DNA of 64,000 nucleotides from Vibrio profundi (GCF_005281835.1 NZ_RZIS01000001.1:372001-436000); one strand, 5' to 3'. Counted from the first letter of the stretch, positions 1-8,817 are shown. Numbers and translations: made by a program. The notes: a model not told the origin generated them from the sequence alone.

Positions 1-416
1 AACTGGTCGTTATCCAATTGCACTTTTGACTTATTGATCGTTTGTGCGCTTAAAGAAGCTAAGCCTATGTCTCTGTCGGCGAAGAACTGAGTGAATTTCT
101 CTGTGAGTCCTACTTTGTCGTCCGACTCAACAAACACTTCAAGTGTGTACGAGTTGTCTAATTGCGTGTGTGGAGAAGTGCGCTTCATGATAGTAATTAA
201 ATCATGAGCTTGGCCCAGCAATGGCAAGGTTGTTTCGACACGGGTAATGCTATTAGCTTTACCAGAAAGCAACATGATGAGGGTGAACTCTTCACCGAAT
301 AAAGCAATGCGGCTATCAACGATATTACAGCCTGATTGAGTTACCAATTGGACGACTTCATTGCAGATTCCTGGGCGATCTGTGCCCACTGCTGTGATTA
401 CTAGATGTTGAGTCAT
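1..416 (-). CDS. gcvR: Glycine cleavage system transcriptional repressor GcvR (C-terminus beyond the left edge)
   Basis: The reverse strand reads from an ATG at 416 without a stop to base 1, beginning MTQHLVITAVGTDRPGIC. That opening, a beta strand followed by DRPGI, is the hallmark of the first ACT domain of GcvR, and later segments (SGCNIVDSRIALFG, GLTEKFTQFFADRDI) fit the tandem ACT layout of the family. GcvR is a cytoplasmic protein that binds GcvA and represses the glycine cleavage genes when glycine is low. About 138 codons are visible; the rest lies outside. In relatives gcvR sits beside dapA-bamC, often followed by bcp, so bcp may lie just beyond the edge (inference). Confidence 0.9.
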   Translation of the reverse strand, partial: MTQHLVITAVGTDRPGICNEVVQLVTQSGCNIVDSRIALFGEEFTLIMLLSGKANSITRVETTLPLLGQAHDLITIMKRTSPHTQLDNSYTLEVFVESDDKVGLTEKFTQFFADRDIGLASLSAQTINKSKVQLDNDQ

Positions 417-547
417 AAAATCACTTCTTTATTTTTTCCATAATTCCATGCATGGTAGCACAGATATTGTGAACAATAAGTGCATCAAATTGGCTTTTTG
501 TGGTATTCCTATTACCAACAATGTTCAGTTTTTTAAATTACCTAGAA

Positions 548-577
548 TTGACACGATTGTGGCGAGCGCTTTTAAAA
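548..577 (+). promoter_or_regulatory. Candidate sigma-70 promoter of dapA
   Basis: TTGACA at 548-553 matches the -35 consensus exactly. TTTAAA (571-576, spacing 17) or TTAAAA (572-577, spacing 18) is an acceptable -10. The start site would be near 583, giving a leader of about 160 bases before dapA. In the rest of the 417-743 gap I see only a palindrome CCATGCATGG at 447-456 and the leader hairpins listed separately. Confidence 0.5.
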
Positions 578-585
578 TAAGGCGT

Positions 586-636
586 TGGCCAGTCGCTGGT
601 CACATTTTTAATGCCTAGAGGCGTTAGGTCTCTAAC
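586..636 (+). other. Hairpins in the dapA leader
   Basis: Three stems can form just after the predicted start site. The first is 586-592 with 596-602 (7 bp, loop TCG), followed by CATTTTT. The second is 609-615 with 620-626 (7 bp, loop TAGA). The third is 623-627 with 632-636 (5 bp). The second and third share bases 623-626 and exclude each other. The function is unknown; the first could be a 5'-end stabiliser or a weak terminator. Confidence 0.35.
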
Positions 637-743
637 ATCCGGTAGTATTTCATTCACTTGTACTATGTAAGCCGCTTTATTCTCTTGTGTTTATCAATCG
701 CCTTACAGTACCATGCAAAAAGAATCAATTTAGGGAGATAGAC

Positions 744-1622
744 ATGTTTTCAGGAAGTATCGTTGCGTTAGTTACGCCATTTAATCCAGACGGTGAAGTG
801 GATTTCGACAGCTTGAAAAAGCTGGTTGATCATCACGTAGCTGCAGGTAGCGATGGCTTGGTTGCAGTGGGTACAACTGGCGAGTCGGCCACATTAACCG
901 TAGAAGAGCATGTCAAGGTCGTCAATAAGATGGTGGAATTCGCGGACGGCCGCATTCCAATTATCGCAGGCACAGGCGCTAATGCGACTCATGAATCAGT
1001 AACGTTCAGCCGTTTACTTAACGGTTCTGGCATTGCCGGCTGCCTAAGCGTGACTCCTTATTACAACAAACCGACGCAAGAAGGTTTGTACCAACATTAC
1101 AAAGCCATTGCTGAAGTCAGCGATGTGCCGCAAATCCTATACAATGTACCGGGCCGTACTGCGGTAGACTTACTGCCAGAAACGGTTGCTCGTTTATCGA
1201 AAATTGAAAATATTGTTGCATTAAAAGATGCGACAGGTGATTTAGAAAGAATTGCCATTCACCGTGAACTTTGTGGCGAAGATTTTATCTTACTAAGTGG
1301 TGATGACTTAACTGGTCTGGAATTCGTTAAACGTGGCGGTGATGGTGTGATTTCTGTAACGAATAACGTTGCAGCTGCAGATATGGCGACAATGTTCCGT
1401 CTTGCGAAAGAAGGGCGCTATGATGAAGCTGAAGAAATTAACCAGAAGTTGATGCCGTTACATAAAAATCTGTTTGTTGAATCTAACCCAATTCCTGTGA
1501 AGTGGGCGGTTCATAAGCTTGGACTGATTGCTGACGGTGGTTTGCGTTTACCTTTGACTGAATTGTCGGAGTCTGCACGTCCTACCGTTGCTCAAGCAAT
1601 GACCGAAGCTTGTATCTACTAA
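744..1622 (+). CDS. dapA: 4-hydroxy-tetrahydrodipicolinate synthase
   Basis: Condenses pyruvate with aspartate semialdehyde, the first committed step of lysine and diaminopimelate synthesis, in the cytoplasm. It is a TIM barrel of 292 residues, the same length as the E. coli enzyme. The Schiff-base lysine is K161 in VALKDATGD, with Y133, the GTTGES loop (T44/T45) and R138 in place. I chose the ATG at 744 because AGGGAGA lies just upstream and the protein then begins [13 protein letters not shown]; an in-frame ATG at 687 would add 19 unlikely residues. bamC follows after 49 bases, as in E. coli, so the two are probably cotranscribed. Confidence 0.97.
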   Translation: MFSGSIVALVTPFNPDGEVDFDSLKKLVDHHVAAGSDGLVAVGTTGESATLTVEEHVKVVNKMVEFADGRIPIIAGTGANATHESVTFSRLLNGSGIAGCLSVTPYYNKPTQEGLYQHYKAIAEVSDVPQILYNVPGRTAVDLLPETVARLSKIENIVALKDATGDLERIAIHRELCGEDFILLSGDDLTGLEFVKRGGDGVISVTNNVAAADMATMFRLAKEGRYDEAEEINQKLMPLHKNLFVESNPIPVKWAVHKLGLIADGGLRLPLTELSESARPTVAQAMTEACIY

Positions 1623-1671
1623 TTAGTTTGAAAGTAATGCCGGAGTAACTCTTCGGCATTTAGGAGTATAA

Positions 1672-2697
1672 ATGAAGTATTCTCACCAGCTAGTGATCGG
1701 TTCACTGGCTGTTTTTGTTCTTACCGCTTGCTCTGGTAATGCGTCTCAGCGTCGTCAGGCAAAAGATGATTTCGAATACTTAGAAACCCCTGAGTTTTCT
1801 CAGTGGCAACTGCCTGAAGATGCGACCCCGCAGTTCTATCCAAATTATAATATCCCAGAAGGTGAGTTTTCTGGCGGCATCGGTAAAGAAGTCGATATCC
1901 GCCCACCGCAGCAAGTACTCGAGTTAATCCCTGGTGCGCGTGCTGAACGTCGTGATGGCGAGGTGACTTTGTGGCTACTTCGTGAAGAAGAAGCGAAGAA
2001 AGTGTGGCAAACCGCATTAGATATGTTAGCGAATCGCAAGATAGAGATTCGTGAGCAAACGGATCTCGAGGTCGAAACAGGGTGGGTTTCGTGGGAATCT
2101 GAAGATGAAGAAGTGACGATCGGTAGTCGCTATTTGATCTCACGCTTTGAAGCGAATAATCGCCATGGTTTTAAAATCAGCCTTATTGACTGGCGCGAAG
2201 GCTCTGAAGTGAAGCCTGTTACTGCAACGAATAAAGAGCGATACAACGCCTTTATGACTAACTTAGTAACGGCGAAGTACGACCAAGATTTACGTGAAGA
2301 GGCAGCACTTAAAGCTCAAGAGTTGGTTAAGCAAATTCCAATTTCTATGGGTTCAGACCGCAGTGGCTTCCCTGTGATTATTGCTCGTGCACCTTATAAC
2401 GTGCTGTGGCAACGTCTACCCGATCTATTGCCGACGATGGGCTTCACTCTTGAAGAGCGAAACCAATCACAAGGTACGATAAAGGCTAAATATGCTTCTC
2501 CAGATGATGAGTTCTGGGAAACGATTGGTGTTAAACCTATTGACCTAAAGGGTGGCACTTATACCTTCCTATTTGGTGACTTGGGTAACCGAACTTCGAT
2601 TAACGTTACGGACGCTGCTGGTAAGCCTGTTGAAGAGGAACTGCTGAAGTCTCTTGTACCGGTACTCGCGGCAGTCGTTGATGAAAGCAAAAAATAG
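1672..2697 (+). CDS. bamC: Outer membrane assembly lipoprotein BamC
   Basis: BamC is an accessory lipoprotein of the Bam complex, which inserts beta-barrel proteins into the outer membrane. The 341-residue protein has a lipoprotein signal with lipobox LTAC and lipidation Cys at residue 20. A long unstructured acidic stretch (about 25-95) follows, the part that contacts BamD in E. coli, then two helix-grip domains (roughly 100-215 and 225-341). The length matches E. coli BamC (344). It lies 49 bases after dapA with the same gene order as E. coli and ends at a strong terminator. Confidence 0.93.
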   Translation: MKYSHQLVIGSLAVFVLTACSGNASQRRQAKDDFEYLETPEFSQWQLPEDATPQFYPNYNIPEGEFSGGIGKEVDIRPPQQVLELIPGARAERRDGEVTLWLLREEEAKKVWQTALDMLANRKIEIREQTDLEVETGWVSWESEDEEVTIGSRYLISRFEANNRHGFKISLIDWREGSEVKPVTATNKERYNAFMTNLVTAKYDQDLREEAALKAQELVKQIPISMGSDRSGFPVIIARAPYNVLWQRLPDLLPTMGFTLEERNQSQGTIKAKYASPDDEFWETIGVKPIDLKGGTYTFLFGDLGNRTSINVTDAAGKPVEEELLKSLVPVLAAVVDESKK

Positions 2698-2702
2698 AAA
2701 CT

Positions 2703-2729
2703 AAAAAGAGGACGTAATGTCCTCTTTTT
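2703..2729. terminator. Bidirectional terminator between bamC and the DUF2897 gene
   Basis: An 11-bp perfect stem, AAAAAGAGGAC (2703-2713) with GTCCTCTTTTT (2719-2729), loop GTAAT. It has T runs in both directions and so serves the two convergent genes. Confidence 0.9.
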
Positions 2730-2932
2730 TATTGCTCTTCGCTGTCTTTTTTCGCTTCTTCTGCTCGTCTTTTTTTATCGAGCTCAGTGAGCTTGTCTAG
2801 ATCACTTTTGTGCTTATGCTTTTCAACTTGCTTGAACTTCATATTGGCAGTGTATTTGAGCGCGGCAATGTTACCGATCACTACACTGACCAAAATGATG
2901 CTGATGACCCACGGGTTCGTTAGAAATTCCAT
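2729..2932 (-). CDS. DUF2897 family small membrane protein
   Basis: A 67-residue protein with one N-terminal transmembrane helix (about residues 8-28, VISIILVSVVIGNIAAL) followed by a highly charged Lys/Glu-rich tail of about 35 residues, probably cytoplasmic. This matches the DUF2897 family of Vibrio and relatives, which has no assigned function. It lies 9 bases downstream of the M15 peptidase gene on the same strand, so it is the last gene of the dapE transcript. Family assignment is from memory of the pattern. Confidence 0.75.
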   Translation of the reverse strand: MEFLTNPWVISIILVSVVIGNIAALKYTANMKFKQVEKHKHKSDLDKLTELDKKRRAEEAKKDSEEQ

Positions 2933-2941
2933 AGCTCCCTC

Positions 2942-3616
2942 TTAATTGCTTATGTTCGTTACGAAACGTTCATAGATATTTGAAAGGTTCTTCATAATTA
3001 CATCTTGGCCTAAAATCGAGCTACGAGCCAATTGAGTGCTAAGAAGTTGAACAGAGAGTTCGGAAAGGCACATTTCCGAGACACTTCGATGGCTAATATG
3101 CCAAGGTTCAATTGCAACTCCTCCAAGCTCTTCGCTGTATGGGAAATAAAACCCAAAAGACTCTAAATTGTCAGTTAGCCAGCGATAAAACTCAGATTGA
3201 TGGCCCGATAGGTATTCCCAAGGCTCTAGCTGTAAGCTAACACCACCCGGCACATCGCTTCTGGAATAAACATCGAAGTCACAACCCCAGTGGTGGCGGC
3301 TTGCACCTGGCAATGCCGACCAGCGCAGTATTGCAAATAGCTTCTCTTCATCGGTGAGTGAATTTGCATCGAGTGGTTGGCTATCGGAATCAACAATTAC
3401 TCGCTTTCCTGAAAATTTATTGTTCCAAATCGCTTCTTGTCGAGCAAACCCCCGAAACCCGCTAGCGATTTCAAGTTTGAAGCCAGCGACAAGAGCAGCG
3501 TTAACCAGTGCCTGCAAGTCTTCCTCTACTTGAGGATGAACAAGAAAGTGTTTGTTACCTACCAAGGTTTCGATGAGGTGGGTTTCAACTTGGCCAGTGA
3601 GCTGCTCTGGAGTCAT
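2942..3616 (-). CDS. M15 family D-alanyl-D-alanine carboxypeptidase-like metallopeptidase
   Basis: The 224-residue protein has the zinc-binding signature of the VanY/M15B peptidases: SRHHWGCDFD (106-115; His and Asp ligands) and EPWHISH (170-176; third ligand and catalytic Glu), preceded by IASGFRGFARQ. Such enzymes trim D-Ala from peptidoglycan stem peptides. I see no signal peptide, which is odd for a wall enzyme; either export is non-classical or the substrate is a cytoplasmic recycling product (inference). I chose the ATG at 3616, four bases after the dapE stop; a TTG at 3631 would overlap dapE. Translational coupling to dapE is likely. Confidence 0.85.
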   Translation of the reverse strand: MTPEQLTGQVETHLIETLVGNKHFLVHPQVEEDLQALVNAALVAGFKLEIASGFRGFARQEAIWNNKFSGKRVIVDSDSQPLDANSLTDEEKLFAILRWSALPGASRHHWGCDFDVYSRSDVPGGVSLQLEPWEYLSGHQSEFYRWLTDNLESFGFYFPYSEELGGVAIEPWHISHRSVSEMCLSELSVQLLSTQLARSSILGQDVIMKNLSNIYERFVTNISN

Positions 3617-3620
3617 GGAG

Positions 3621-4757
3621 TTACTTACCAAATAAGTTTTGAAGCGTTTGCTGATACATTTCGGTCAGCTTCTCAAGGTCGTGTACATTCACACATTCGT
3701 TTACTTTATGGATTGTCGCGTTCACCGGGCCAAGCTCAACAACTTGACCGCCCATACGCGCAATGAAACGTCCGTCAGAAGTACCACCTGTGGTTAGAAG
3801 TGCAGGCTTAACGTTATTCACACTATCTACAGCATCAACAACAGCATCGAGTAGCGCTCCAGTATCTGTTAGGAACGGGTCGCCATTAAATGTCCATTTA
3901 AGGTCGTATTCGAAGTCGTACTTATCAAGCGTAGCGGTCACGCGTTCTACGATCTTGTCGTTACATAGTTCAGTGCTGAATCTTAGGTTAAATTGAACAT
4001 TAAACTCGCCCGGAATGACATTAGACGCACCAGTACCAGCGCTGACATTCGGGATTTGGAAGCTTGTTGGTGGGAAGTAATCGTTCCCTTGGTCCCATTC
4101 TGTGGTGGCCAGTTCGTTGATTGCCAGTAAAGAGCTATGTACCGGGTTGTTAGCTAGGTGCGGGTAAGCAACATGCCCTTGAGTACCTTTGATGGTTAGA
4201 TCGCCAGTAATAGAGCCTCTGCGACCGTTCTTAACTACATCGCCAACATGTTCAGTGCTTGAAGGTTCGCCAACGATGCACATATCAATATTTTCGCCAC
4301 GTGCCATCAGTGCTTCTACCACACGGACAGTACCATTGATGAATGGGCCTTCTTCATCTGACGTGATTAAGAATCCGATTGAACCTTCATGATCTGGGTT
4401 TTCAGCGACAAACTGTTCAACCGCAACAATCATACTCGCCAGCGAGCCTTTCATATCCGCTGCGCCACGGCCATGCAAATAATCGCCAATCATAGTTGGC
4501 TCAAAAGGTGGGGTATCCCATTGTTCTACAGGGCCAGCAGGAACCACATCAGTATGCCCTGCAAACGCAAATAGTGGACCTTGTGTACCACGGCGAGCCC
4601 AGAAGTTCGTTGTATCTTCGAACACCATGACTTCGATTTCAAAGCCAATTGCCTTTAATCGTTCAATCATTAAATCTTGGCAGCCTGCGTCTTCTGGTGT
4701 TACCGACTGACGACTAATTAAATCTTTTGCCAGAGCCAAAGTTGGGCTATCTGTCAT
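3621..4757 (-). CDS. dapE: Succinyl-diaminopimelate desuccinylase
   Basis: Hydrolyses N-succinyl-LL-diaminopimelate to LL-diaminopimelate in lysine and peptidoglycan synthesis. It is an M20 family dinuclear zinc enzyme of 378 residues (E. coli 375). Metal and catalytic residues are visible: H68 and D70 in AGHTD, D101 in RGAADMKGS, the pair E135/E136 in TSDEEGP, E164 in VGEPSS, and a C-terminal His in ATIHKVNE. It is downstream of the ArsC-family gene (29-base gap), the yffB-dapE order of E. coli. With dapA at the left of the window, two lysine-pathway genes lie within 4 kb. Confidence 0.96.
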   Translation of the reverse strand: MTDSPTLALAKDLISRQSVTPEDAGCQDLMIERLKAIGFEIEVMVFEDTTNFWARRGTQGPLFAFAGHTDVVPAGPVEQWDTPPFEPTMIGDYLHGRGAADMKGSLASMIVAVEQFVAENPDHEGSIGFLITSDEEGPFINGTVRVVEALMARGENIDMCIVGEPSSTEHVGDVVKNGRRGSITGDLTIKGTQGHVAYPHLANNPVHSSLLAINELATTEWDQGNDYFPPTSFQIPNVSAGTGASNVIPGEFNVQFNLRFSTELCNDKIVERVTATLDKYDFEYDLKWTFNGDPFLTDTGALLDAVVDAVDSVNNVKPALLTTGGTSDGRFIARMGGQVVELGPVNATIHKVNECVNVHDLEKLTEMYQQTLQNLFGK

Positions 4758-4786
4758 CCTTGAATTCCTTACCTGTATATCTTTAA

Positions 4787-5134
4787 TTATGAGAATATTG
4801 CTGAGTATTGGTCTGCTTTGAAGCCGATGTGGTACTGGCCGTCTACTTTAAGTATTGGGCGCTTGATCATAGCTGGTTGCTCAACCAGTAATGTGATCGC
4901 AGTTTGTTCGTTGAGAGAATCTTTTTGCTCTTGAGTCAATTGACGGTAGGTTGTCCCACGTTTGTTCAGTACGGTTTCCCAGCCTAGCTCAGAGCAGAAA
5001 GTTTTAACTAAGGTTTCGTCGATACCTTGTTTGCGGTAGTCGTGAAAATCAAATTCAACGTTTTCTACTTGAAGCCATTTCTTGGCTTTTTTAATGGTGT
5101 CGCAATTTGGGATGCCGAACATAGTGATCGTCAT
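4787..5134 (-). CDS. ArsC/Spx-family reductase-like protein (YffB type)
   Basis: A 115-residue thioredoxin-fold protein starting [20 protein letters not shown]. The single N-terminal Cys in PNCDT, with no second CxxC cysteine, and the later RGTTYRQL and RPILKVDG segments place it in the ArsC/Spx superfamily, YffB branch. The E. coli relative is structurally characterised as a possible glutathione-dependent reductase, but its substrate is unknown. It precedes dapE on the same strand, a conserved pairing; the reason for the link is not known. Confidence 0.85.
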   Translation of the reverse strand: MTITMFGIPNCDTIKKAKKWLQVENVEFDFHDYRKQGIDETLVKTFCSELGWETVLNKRGTTYRQLTQEQKDSLNEQTAITLLVEQPAMIKRPILKVDGQYHIGFKADQYSAIFS

Positions 5135-5316
5135 GATGATTCCTTTTGATGATACTTTTCTTTGTTATCGCTAAATCCTAACAGGAAGCCCAATGACAAC
5201 CAACTTCCATCTATTATTCTTTCCATTTATTAGTCAGATTGGTTTGTTGATATTTACTAACTGATTATTTTTATTGATATAATCCTGTCGATTTAATGAT
5301 TGTAAAAGTATTTTTC

Positions 5317-5982
5317 ATGAAAAAACGCACAGCGATGATGCTGATTTTGGCCCTACTAATGCTTCGGTTCTTGGGGTACATGGTGACATCCAACCCATTA
5401 GGCTTTGAGCTTAGCGATTTGAAAGACTTGGTCATCAAGACTTTTCCTATCTTATTGACTGCAATTGTCGCAGGTTACGGTTATTACTGGACCCAACTTA
5501 AGCACGATAGGCGACATGATCGTGAGGTTCGCGAAGAGAGAAGAAATAAGACATTAGATATACAAAGGGATGCATTATTGGAGATGCATGAGTGTTTTTT
5601 TGGCTTTCAGTCCGTGTATTGGAAGTTTGTAGAGGATGGTCAATCTCAATTAGATGGTAGTCATTTATCTGAGCTTGTAAGTAAATCGACTAAACTGCAG
5701 TCGATTGCTTCACTGCATTTTTATAAAAGCACGCTACAGAATAATGCGCTTTTACTTAATCAAGCAACCATGAAGCTAGAACGGCACTTTATCGTTTTAA
5801 GTGAAGACTCAGCTTGCTACGAAGTCGGGGGAAATAGGCTCAGATTTCAGGTAGGGAAGTCGGTAACGAAAGAGCGTCTTCAAGGCGATTTGACAACTAT
5901 CGATAGAAGGTTGGCGAATGTTGAAACTAGTTTGGTTAAATTTGCACAAACCGACATTATGAAAAGAGATAGCACAGGTTGA
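5317..5982 (+). CDS. Hypothetical membrane-anchored protein, two transmembrane helices
   Basis: I do not recognise the family. From the ATG at 5317 the protein has 221 residues: a basic start, a hydrophobic helix (MMLILALLMLRFLGYMV, about 6-22), a short loop, a second helix (VIKTFPILLTAIVAGYGYYW, about 40-59), then a highly charged segment (KHDRRHDREVREERRNK). A mostly helical cytoplasmic domain of about 140 residues with two Cys follows. An upstream in-frame ATG at 5296 is possible; neither has a clear ribosome site. The AT-rich 5' region and isolation between convergent or divergent neighbours suggest an accessory gene. Confidence 0.65.
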   Translation: MKKRTAMMLILALLMLRFLGYMVTSNPLGFELSDLKDLVIKTFPILLTAIVAGYGYYWTQLKHDRRHDREVREERRNKTLDIQRDALLEMHECFFGFQSVYWKFVEDGQSQLDGSHLSELVSKSTKLQSIASLHFYKSTLQNNALLLNQATMKLERHFIVLSEDSACYEVGGNRLRFQVGKSVTKERLQGDLTTIDRRLANVETSLVKFAQTDIMKRDSTG

Positions 5983-6185
5983 TTAGTGAGTAGTGTATGC
6001 GTGTAGTTAGTTTATCGCTGTGTCGTCATCTATTTATATTTTAGTCAGCGAAATGTCCCTGAATTTTAGATACGTCATGTAATAAAAGCGTAAGAAAATG
6101 TCACTTTCGGAGAGTTATTGATCCGCCTCAACATCTTTTGGCCCAAAAAAGAAATAATGATTTGGCACAGATATAGGAGGTGTCA

Positions 6186-6473
6186 ATGGAGTTGAGTCCT
6201 GTTTTTGCAAGGCGGCTATATTTAGCTTTGTTAGTGGAAAGCCTTGAACGGCCAAATGTGCCGAAACTCATCGAGAAAACGGGGTGGCCTCGACGTACGA
6301 TTCAAGATGTACTTAAGGCACTACCGGGGATTGGTATTGAACTCATGTTTGTTCAAGATGGGCGACGTCACAATGATGGTTACTATCAATTATCGGATTG
6401 GGGGCCTTTTGACAGCCAATGGGTTATCGAACGAAAAACTGATATAGCAATCAGTCTTGGATTTAGTGCATAA
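6186..6473 (+). CDS. Small winged helix-turn-helix protein (HTH_43-like)
   Basis: The 95-residue protein reads as a lone winged-helix domain: helices around VFARRLYLALLVESL and VPKLIEKTGWPRRTIQDVLKAL (a typical turn plus recognition helix at about 30-50), then a wing ending in GRRHNDGYYQLSDWGPFD. This matches small putative regulators of marine gammaproteobacteria (HTH_43 family, assigned from memory). The ATG at 6186 follows a perfect AGGAGG (6175-6180) by five bases; a GTG at 6180 overlaps that site and is unlikely. Targets are unknown. Its stop codon runs into the terminator stem. Confidence 0.75.
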   Translation: MELSPVFARRLYLALLVESLERPNVPKLIEKTGWPRRTIQDVLKALPGIGIELMFVQDGRRHNDGYYQLSDWGPFDSQWVIERKTDIAISLGFSA

Positions 6474-6495
6474 GCCAGCGAAAGCTGGCTTTTTT
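6472..6495 (+). terminator. Terminator of the winged-helix gene
   Basis: AAGCCAGC (6472-6479), tetraloop GAAA, GCTGGCTT (6484-6491), then TTTT. The two A bases of the stop codon are part of the stem. It also lies just after the convergent DUF4156 gene. Confidence 0.88.
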
Positions 6496-6506
6496 CATAC
6501 CATTGT

Positions 6507-6842
6507 TTAGCGAGAGCACTGATAGGCGACACCAAGTATGGTTACCGATGTAGCAAAGTCTTGAGGAATAGAAAACACTACAGTATCGGCACCTAACGAA
6601 AGAGCGTTGTTTTTGAGTTCATTTACCGCTCCTTGTACCAAAGTATCATTCGGGTAAAACAAATAACTGTACCAATGGCCTTCGCTACCGGTGACTTCAC
6701 CTAAGAATTGGCATTGGTTAATATCCAGAGAACCGTGTAAGTCCAACTCAATATTTTTCGCGTCTTCGCGTATGACTTTAGTTGGGGTCGTACACCCGAT
6801 TAATAAAACGCTAGTTAGGATAGAGAAAAGAATTTTACCCAT
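6507..6842 (-). CDS. DUF4156 family lipoprotein
   Basis: A 111-residue protein with a lipoprotein signal peptide: MGKILFSILTSVLLIGC, lipidation Cys at residue 17. The short domain contains QCQFLGEVTGSEG, VNELKNNALSLGADTVVF and a C-terminal AYQC, the pattern of DUF4156 (RcsF-like small outer membrane lipoproteins); function unknown. Two further Cys could form a disulfide in the periplasm. It follows the DUF2956 gene by 10 bases, so the two form an operon. Ribosome site AAGGA lies before the ATG. Confidence 0.8.
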   Translation of the reverse strand: MGKILFSILTSVLLIGCTTPTKVIREDAKNIELDLHGSLDINQCQFLGEVTGSEGHWYSYLFYPNDTLVQGAVNELKNNALSLGADTVVFSIPQDFATSVTILGVAYQCSR

Positions 6843-6852
6843 TGCGGTGTCC

Positions 6853-7191
6853 TTACATTAAAGTGATATAAGCGCCAAAGCCTATCCAGCTGACAGCCAG
6901 TAAAATCCATGGTAAGTAATGAGGTTGGCTAGTTTCAGCAGAAGTTTGCTCGACGGTTTCTACTTCAGGCTCTGTGGTTTTGATCTTCGCTTTTTGTTGC
7001 TTCTTTTTTGCTTTATCTGCTTGTCGGTTTTTTTCTTTTTGCTGCTTTTTGTACAGAGCGATGCCTTTTTCAATACCCTGTGCAATTAACTTGGTTTGTT
7101 CTTTGGTTTGGCTTGGTTTTTGTGTCGCTTTGGCTATTTTCATTGCTTCTTGTTGTGACTCGACTGACGGTGTATTGGGTTTGTTTTTCAT
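6853..7191 (-). CDS. DUF2956 family protein with C-terminal membrane anchor
   Basis: 112 residues, extremely rich in Lys, Gln and Glu through most of its length, ending in one hydrophobic helix (YLPWILLAVSWIGFGAYITLM, about 92-112) at the extreme C-terminus, so it looks tail-anchored. This is the DUF2956 family of Vibrionaceae and Shewanellaceae; no function is known to me. It is first in a two-gene minus operon with the DUF4156 lipoprotein gene. Confidence 0.75.
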   Translation of the reverse strand: MKNKPNTPSVESQQEAMKIAKATQKPSQTKEQTKLIAQGIEKGIALYKKQQKEKNRQADKAKKKQQKAKIKTTEPEVETVEQTSAETSQPHYLPWILLAVSWIGFGAYITLM

Positions 7192-7301
7192 ACTTGTATC
7201 GTAAACTAGTGACGGTATGTCTTTAAGATACCGTAAATTTTATCCTAATTTGAATAAATTGCGCTAAAGTGCAGTCTTTATAATATTGAAGTGAAAGTTT
7301 T

Positions 7302-7781
7302 GTGCGTTATTCCATAGAGCAGTATGACAAAAATGGCTTTTTAAAGGCCCCGTTAACGCTTTGGCTAGGTTGGTTGTTTTTAGCTAAGGCATGGGTGGTG
7401 TTTATTGTTGCTGGTGCAAGCCGCGATTCTGGAGCAAAAATACTGGAAATCGTTTACCCAGATCACTCTATGCTCTATTTGGGAATCGCGATGGGGTTGC
7501 CCAGCATTTTATTAATGTGGCTGATTGGGTTGAGAAATGCCGATCGTAAGTGGATCAATATGGCAGCTGCATACGGAAGAGAAGTCAGCTTATTGGTGAC
7601 CACGTTGCAGATTGCTCAGACCGTCTATCATGTTTATTTAGATCATGGGCTATTCCGTTGGTCGAATGCCGTCACATTAGTTATCTTATTATGGTTAGCG
7701 ATATATCTTTATAAGAGCCGAACGGTCAAAGCGTGTTTTGCGATCCCCGAATTTAATAACGAAGAATCTAAAAGTGGATGA
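7302..7781 (+). CDS. DUF2919 family inner membrane protein (YfeZ-like)
   Basis: 159 residues with four predicted transmembrane helices (about 16-38, 50-72, 90-110, 122-140), starting VRYSIEQYDKNGFLKAPLTLW. This is the DUF2919/YfeZ pattern; function unknown. The GTG at 7302 is the only sensible start, with GAAGTG upstream. yfeX follows after 62 bases; in E. coli yfeZ and yfeX are also neighbours, which supports the assignment and suggests cotranscription. Confidence 0.8.
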   Translation: MRYSIEQYDKNGFLKAPLTLWLGWLFLAKAWVVFIVAGASRDSGAKILEIVYPDHSMLYLGIAMGLPSILLMWLIGLRNADRKWINMAAAYGREVSLLVTTLQIAQTVYHVYLDHGLFRWSNAVTLVILLWLAIYLYKSRTVKACFAIPEFNNEESKSG

Positions 7782-7843
7782 TCGCTGTCAAAGCACTTAA
7801 ATTTCAAACAATTACACTGAAATAAAAAAGTAGAGGATTTTGT

Positions 7844-8746
7844 ATGTCACACGCTCAATCTGCGATCTTGCCTGAAGCTGGGCCTTTTGCGCTGTACACT
7901 CAACTGAAAGTCTTAAAAAATGAATCAGAAGTACTAGCAAAGTTGCAGTCATTGCCTCAATTAGTCGATGAGTTAAACAGTAATCAGCCAGATGCGGAGC
8001 TTACCGTTTCAATCGCGTTTACTAAACGGTTTTGGGACCAATTCTCACAAGATGTCCCATCTGAATTGATTGAGTTTCCAGAACTTGGAGAGGGTGACAC
8101 TCACGCTCCTAGTACGGAAGTCGATGTATTACTTCACTGTCACTCTAATCGTCATGATCTACATTTTTATGTGCTAAGAAAGTTACTGTCTGATATTGCT
8201 GACTCGGTTGATGTTGTGGATGAAACTTATGGGTATCGTTACTTAGACTCAAGAGATATGACCGACTTTGTCGATGGCACAGAAAACCCGAAAGAGGCAC
8301 AGCGCGAAGAAGTGGCAATCGTCGCTGATGGTGAATTTGCTGGTGGTAGCTATGTTATGGTGCAACGTTTTATTCATAACCTTCCAGCATGGAATCGTTT
8401 GAATGTTTCTGCACAAGAAAAGGTCGTTGGCCGAACTAAGCCAGATTCGATTGAACTCGAAAATGTACCAGCTGCGTCTCATGTAGGCCGTGTAGATATC
8501 AAAGAAGAAGGCAAAGGGCTGAAGATTGTACGCCATAGTCTACCGTACGGCTCTGCGTCTGGAGAGCATGGCTTATTGTTCATCGCTTACTGTAACAACC
8601 GTCATAACTTTGATGCGATGCTAGAAAGTATGTATGGGGTTACGGATGGAAAAACGGACCAATTACTGCGGTTTACTAAAGCGGTGACTGGCGCTTACTT
8701 CTTCGCGCCTTCGCAAGCTATGCTGCAAGCTTTGTCGTTTAAGTAG
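7844..8746 (+). CDS. yfeX: Dyp-type heme peroxidase YfeX
   Basis: A 300-residue cytoplasmic dye-decolorising peroxidase, the same length as E. coli YfeX (299), which oxidises porphyrinogens and similar substrates with peroxide. The family motif GxxDG is present as DFVDGTENP, with the distal catalytic Asp at D144. The likely proximal heme ligand is H213 in SHVGRVD and the distal Arg is R230 in IVRHSLPYGS. There is no signal peptide, as expected for the YfeX subgroup. A terminator follows immediately. Confidence 0.93.
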   Translation: MSHAQSAILPEAGPFALYTQLKVLKNESEVLAKLQSLPQLVDELNSNQPDAELTVSIAFTKRFWDQFSQDVPSELIEFPELGEGDTHAPSTEVDVLLHCHSNRHDLHFYVLRKLLSDIADSVDVVDETYGYRYLDSRDMTDFVDGTENPKEAQREEVAIVADGEFAGGSYVMVQRFIHNLPAWNRLNVSAQEKVVGRTKPDSIELENVPAASHVGRVDIKEEGKGLKIVRHSLPYGSASGEHGLLFIAYCNNRHNFDAMLESMYGVTDGKTDQLLRFTKAVTGAYFFAPSQAMLQALSFK

Positions 8747-8760
8747 TCAAATTAAACTGA

Positions 8761-8788
8761 AAAAAGGAGCACTAAGTGCTCCTTTTTT
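8761..8788 (+). terminator. Terminator after yfeX
   Basis: AAAAAGGAGCACT (8761-8773) mirrors AGTGCTCCTTTTTT (8775-8788), a perfect stem of at least 12 bp ending in six T. It insulates yfeX from the flagellin promoter that starts three bases later. Confidence 0.88.
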
Positions 8789-8790
8789 AT

Positions 8791-8817
8791 TCAAGGATTT
8801 CAAAGCTTGGCCGATAA
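8791..8817 (+). promoter_or_regulatory. Sigma-28 (FliA) promoter of the first flagellin gene
   Basis: TCAA at 8791-8794, then exactly 15 bases, then GCCGATAA at 8810-8817. The -10 is a perfect match to the FliA consensus (TAAA-N15-GCCGATAA) and the -35 differs in one base. The flagellin ATG lies 34 bases downstream. Confidence 0.85.

Noticed and set aside
1721..2143. A 140-codon minus-strand frame inside bamC
   Set aside because: It lies entirely within a strongly supported gene and its residue composition is not protein-like; it is a shadow frame.
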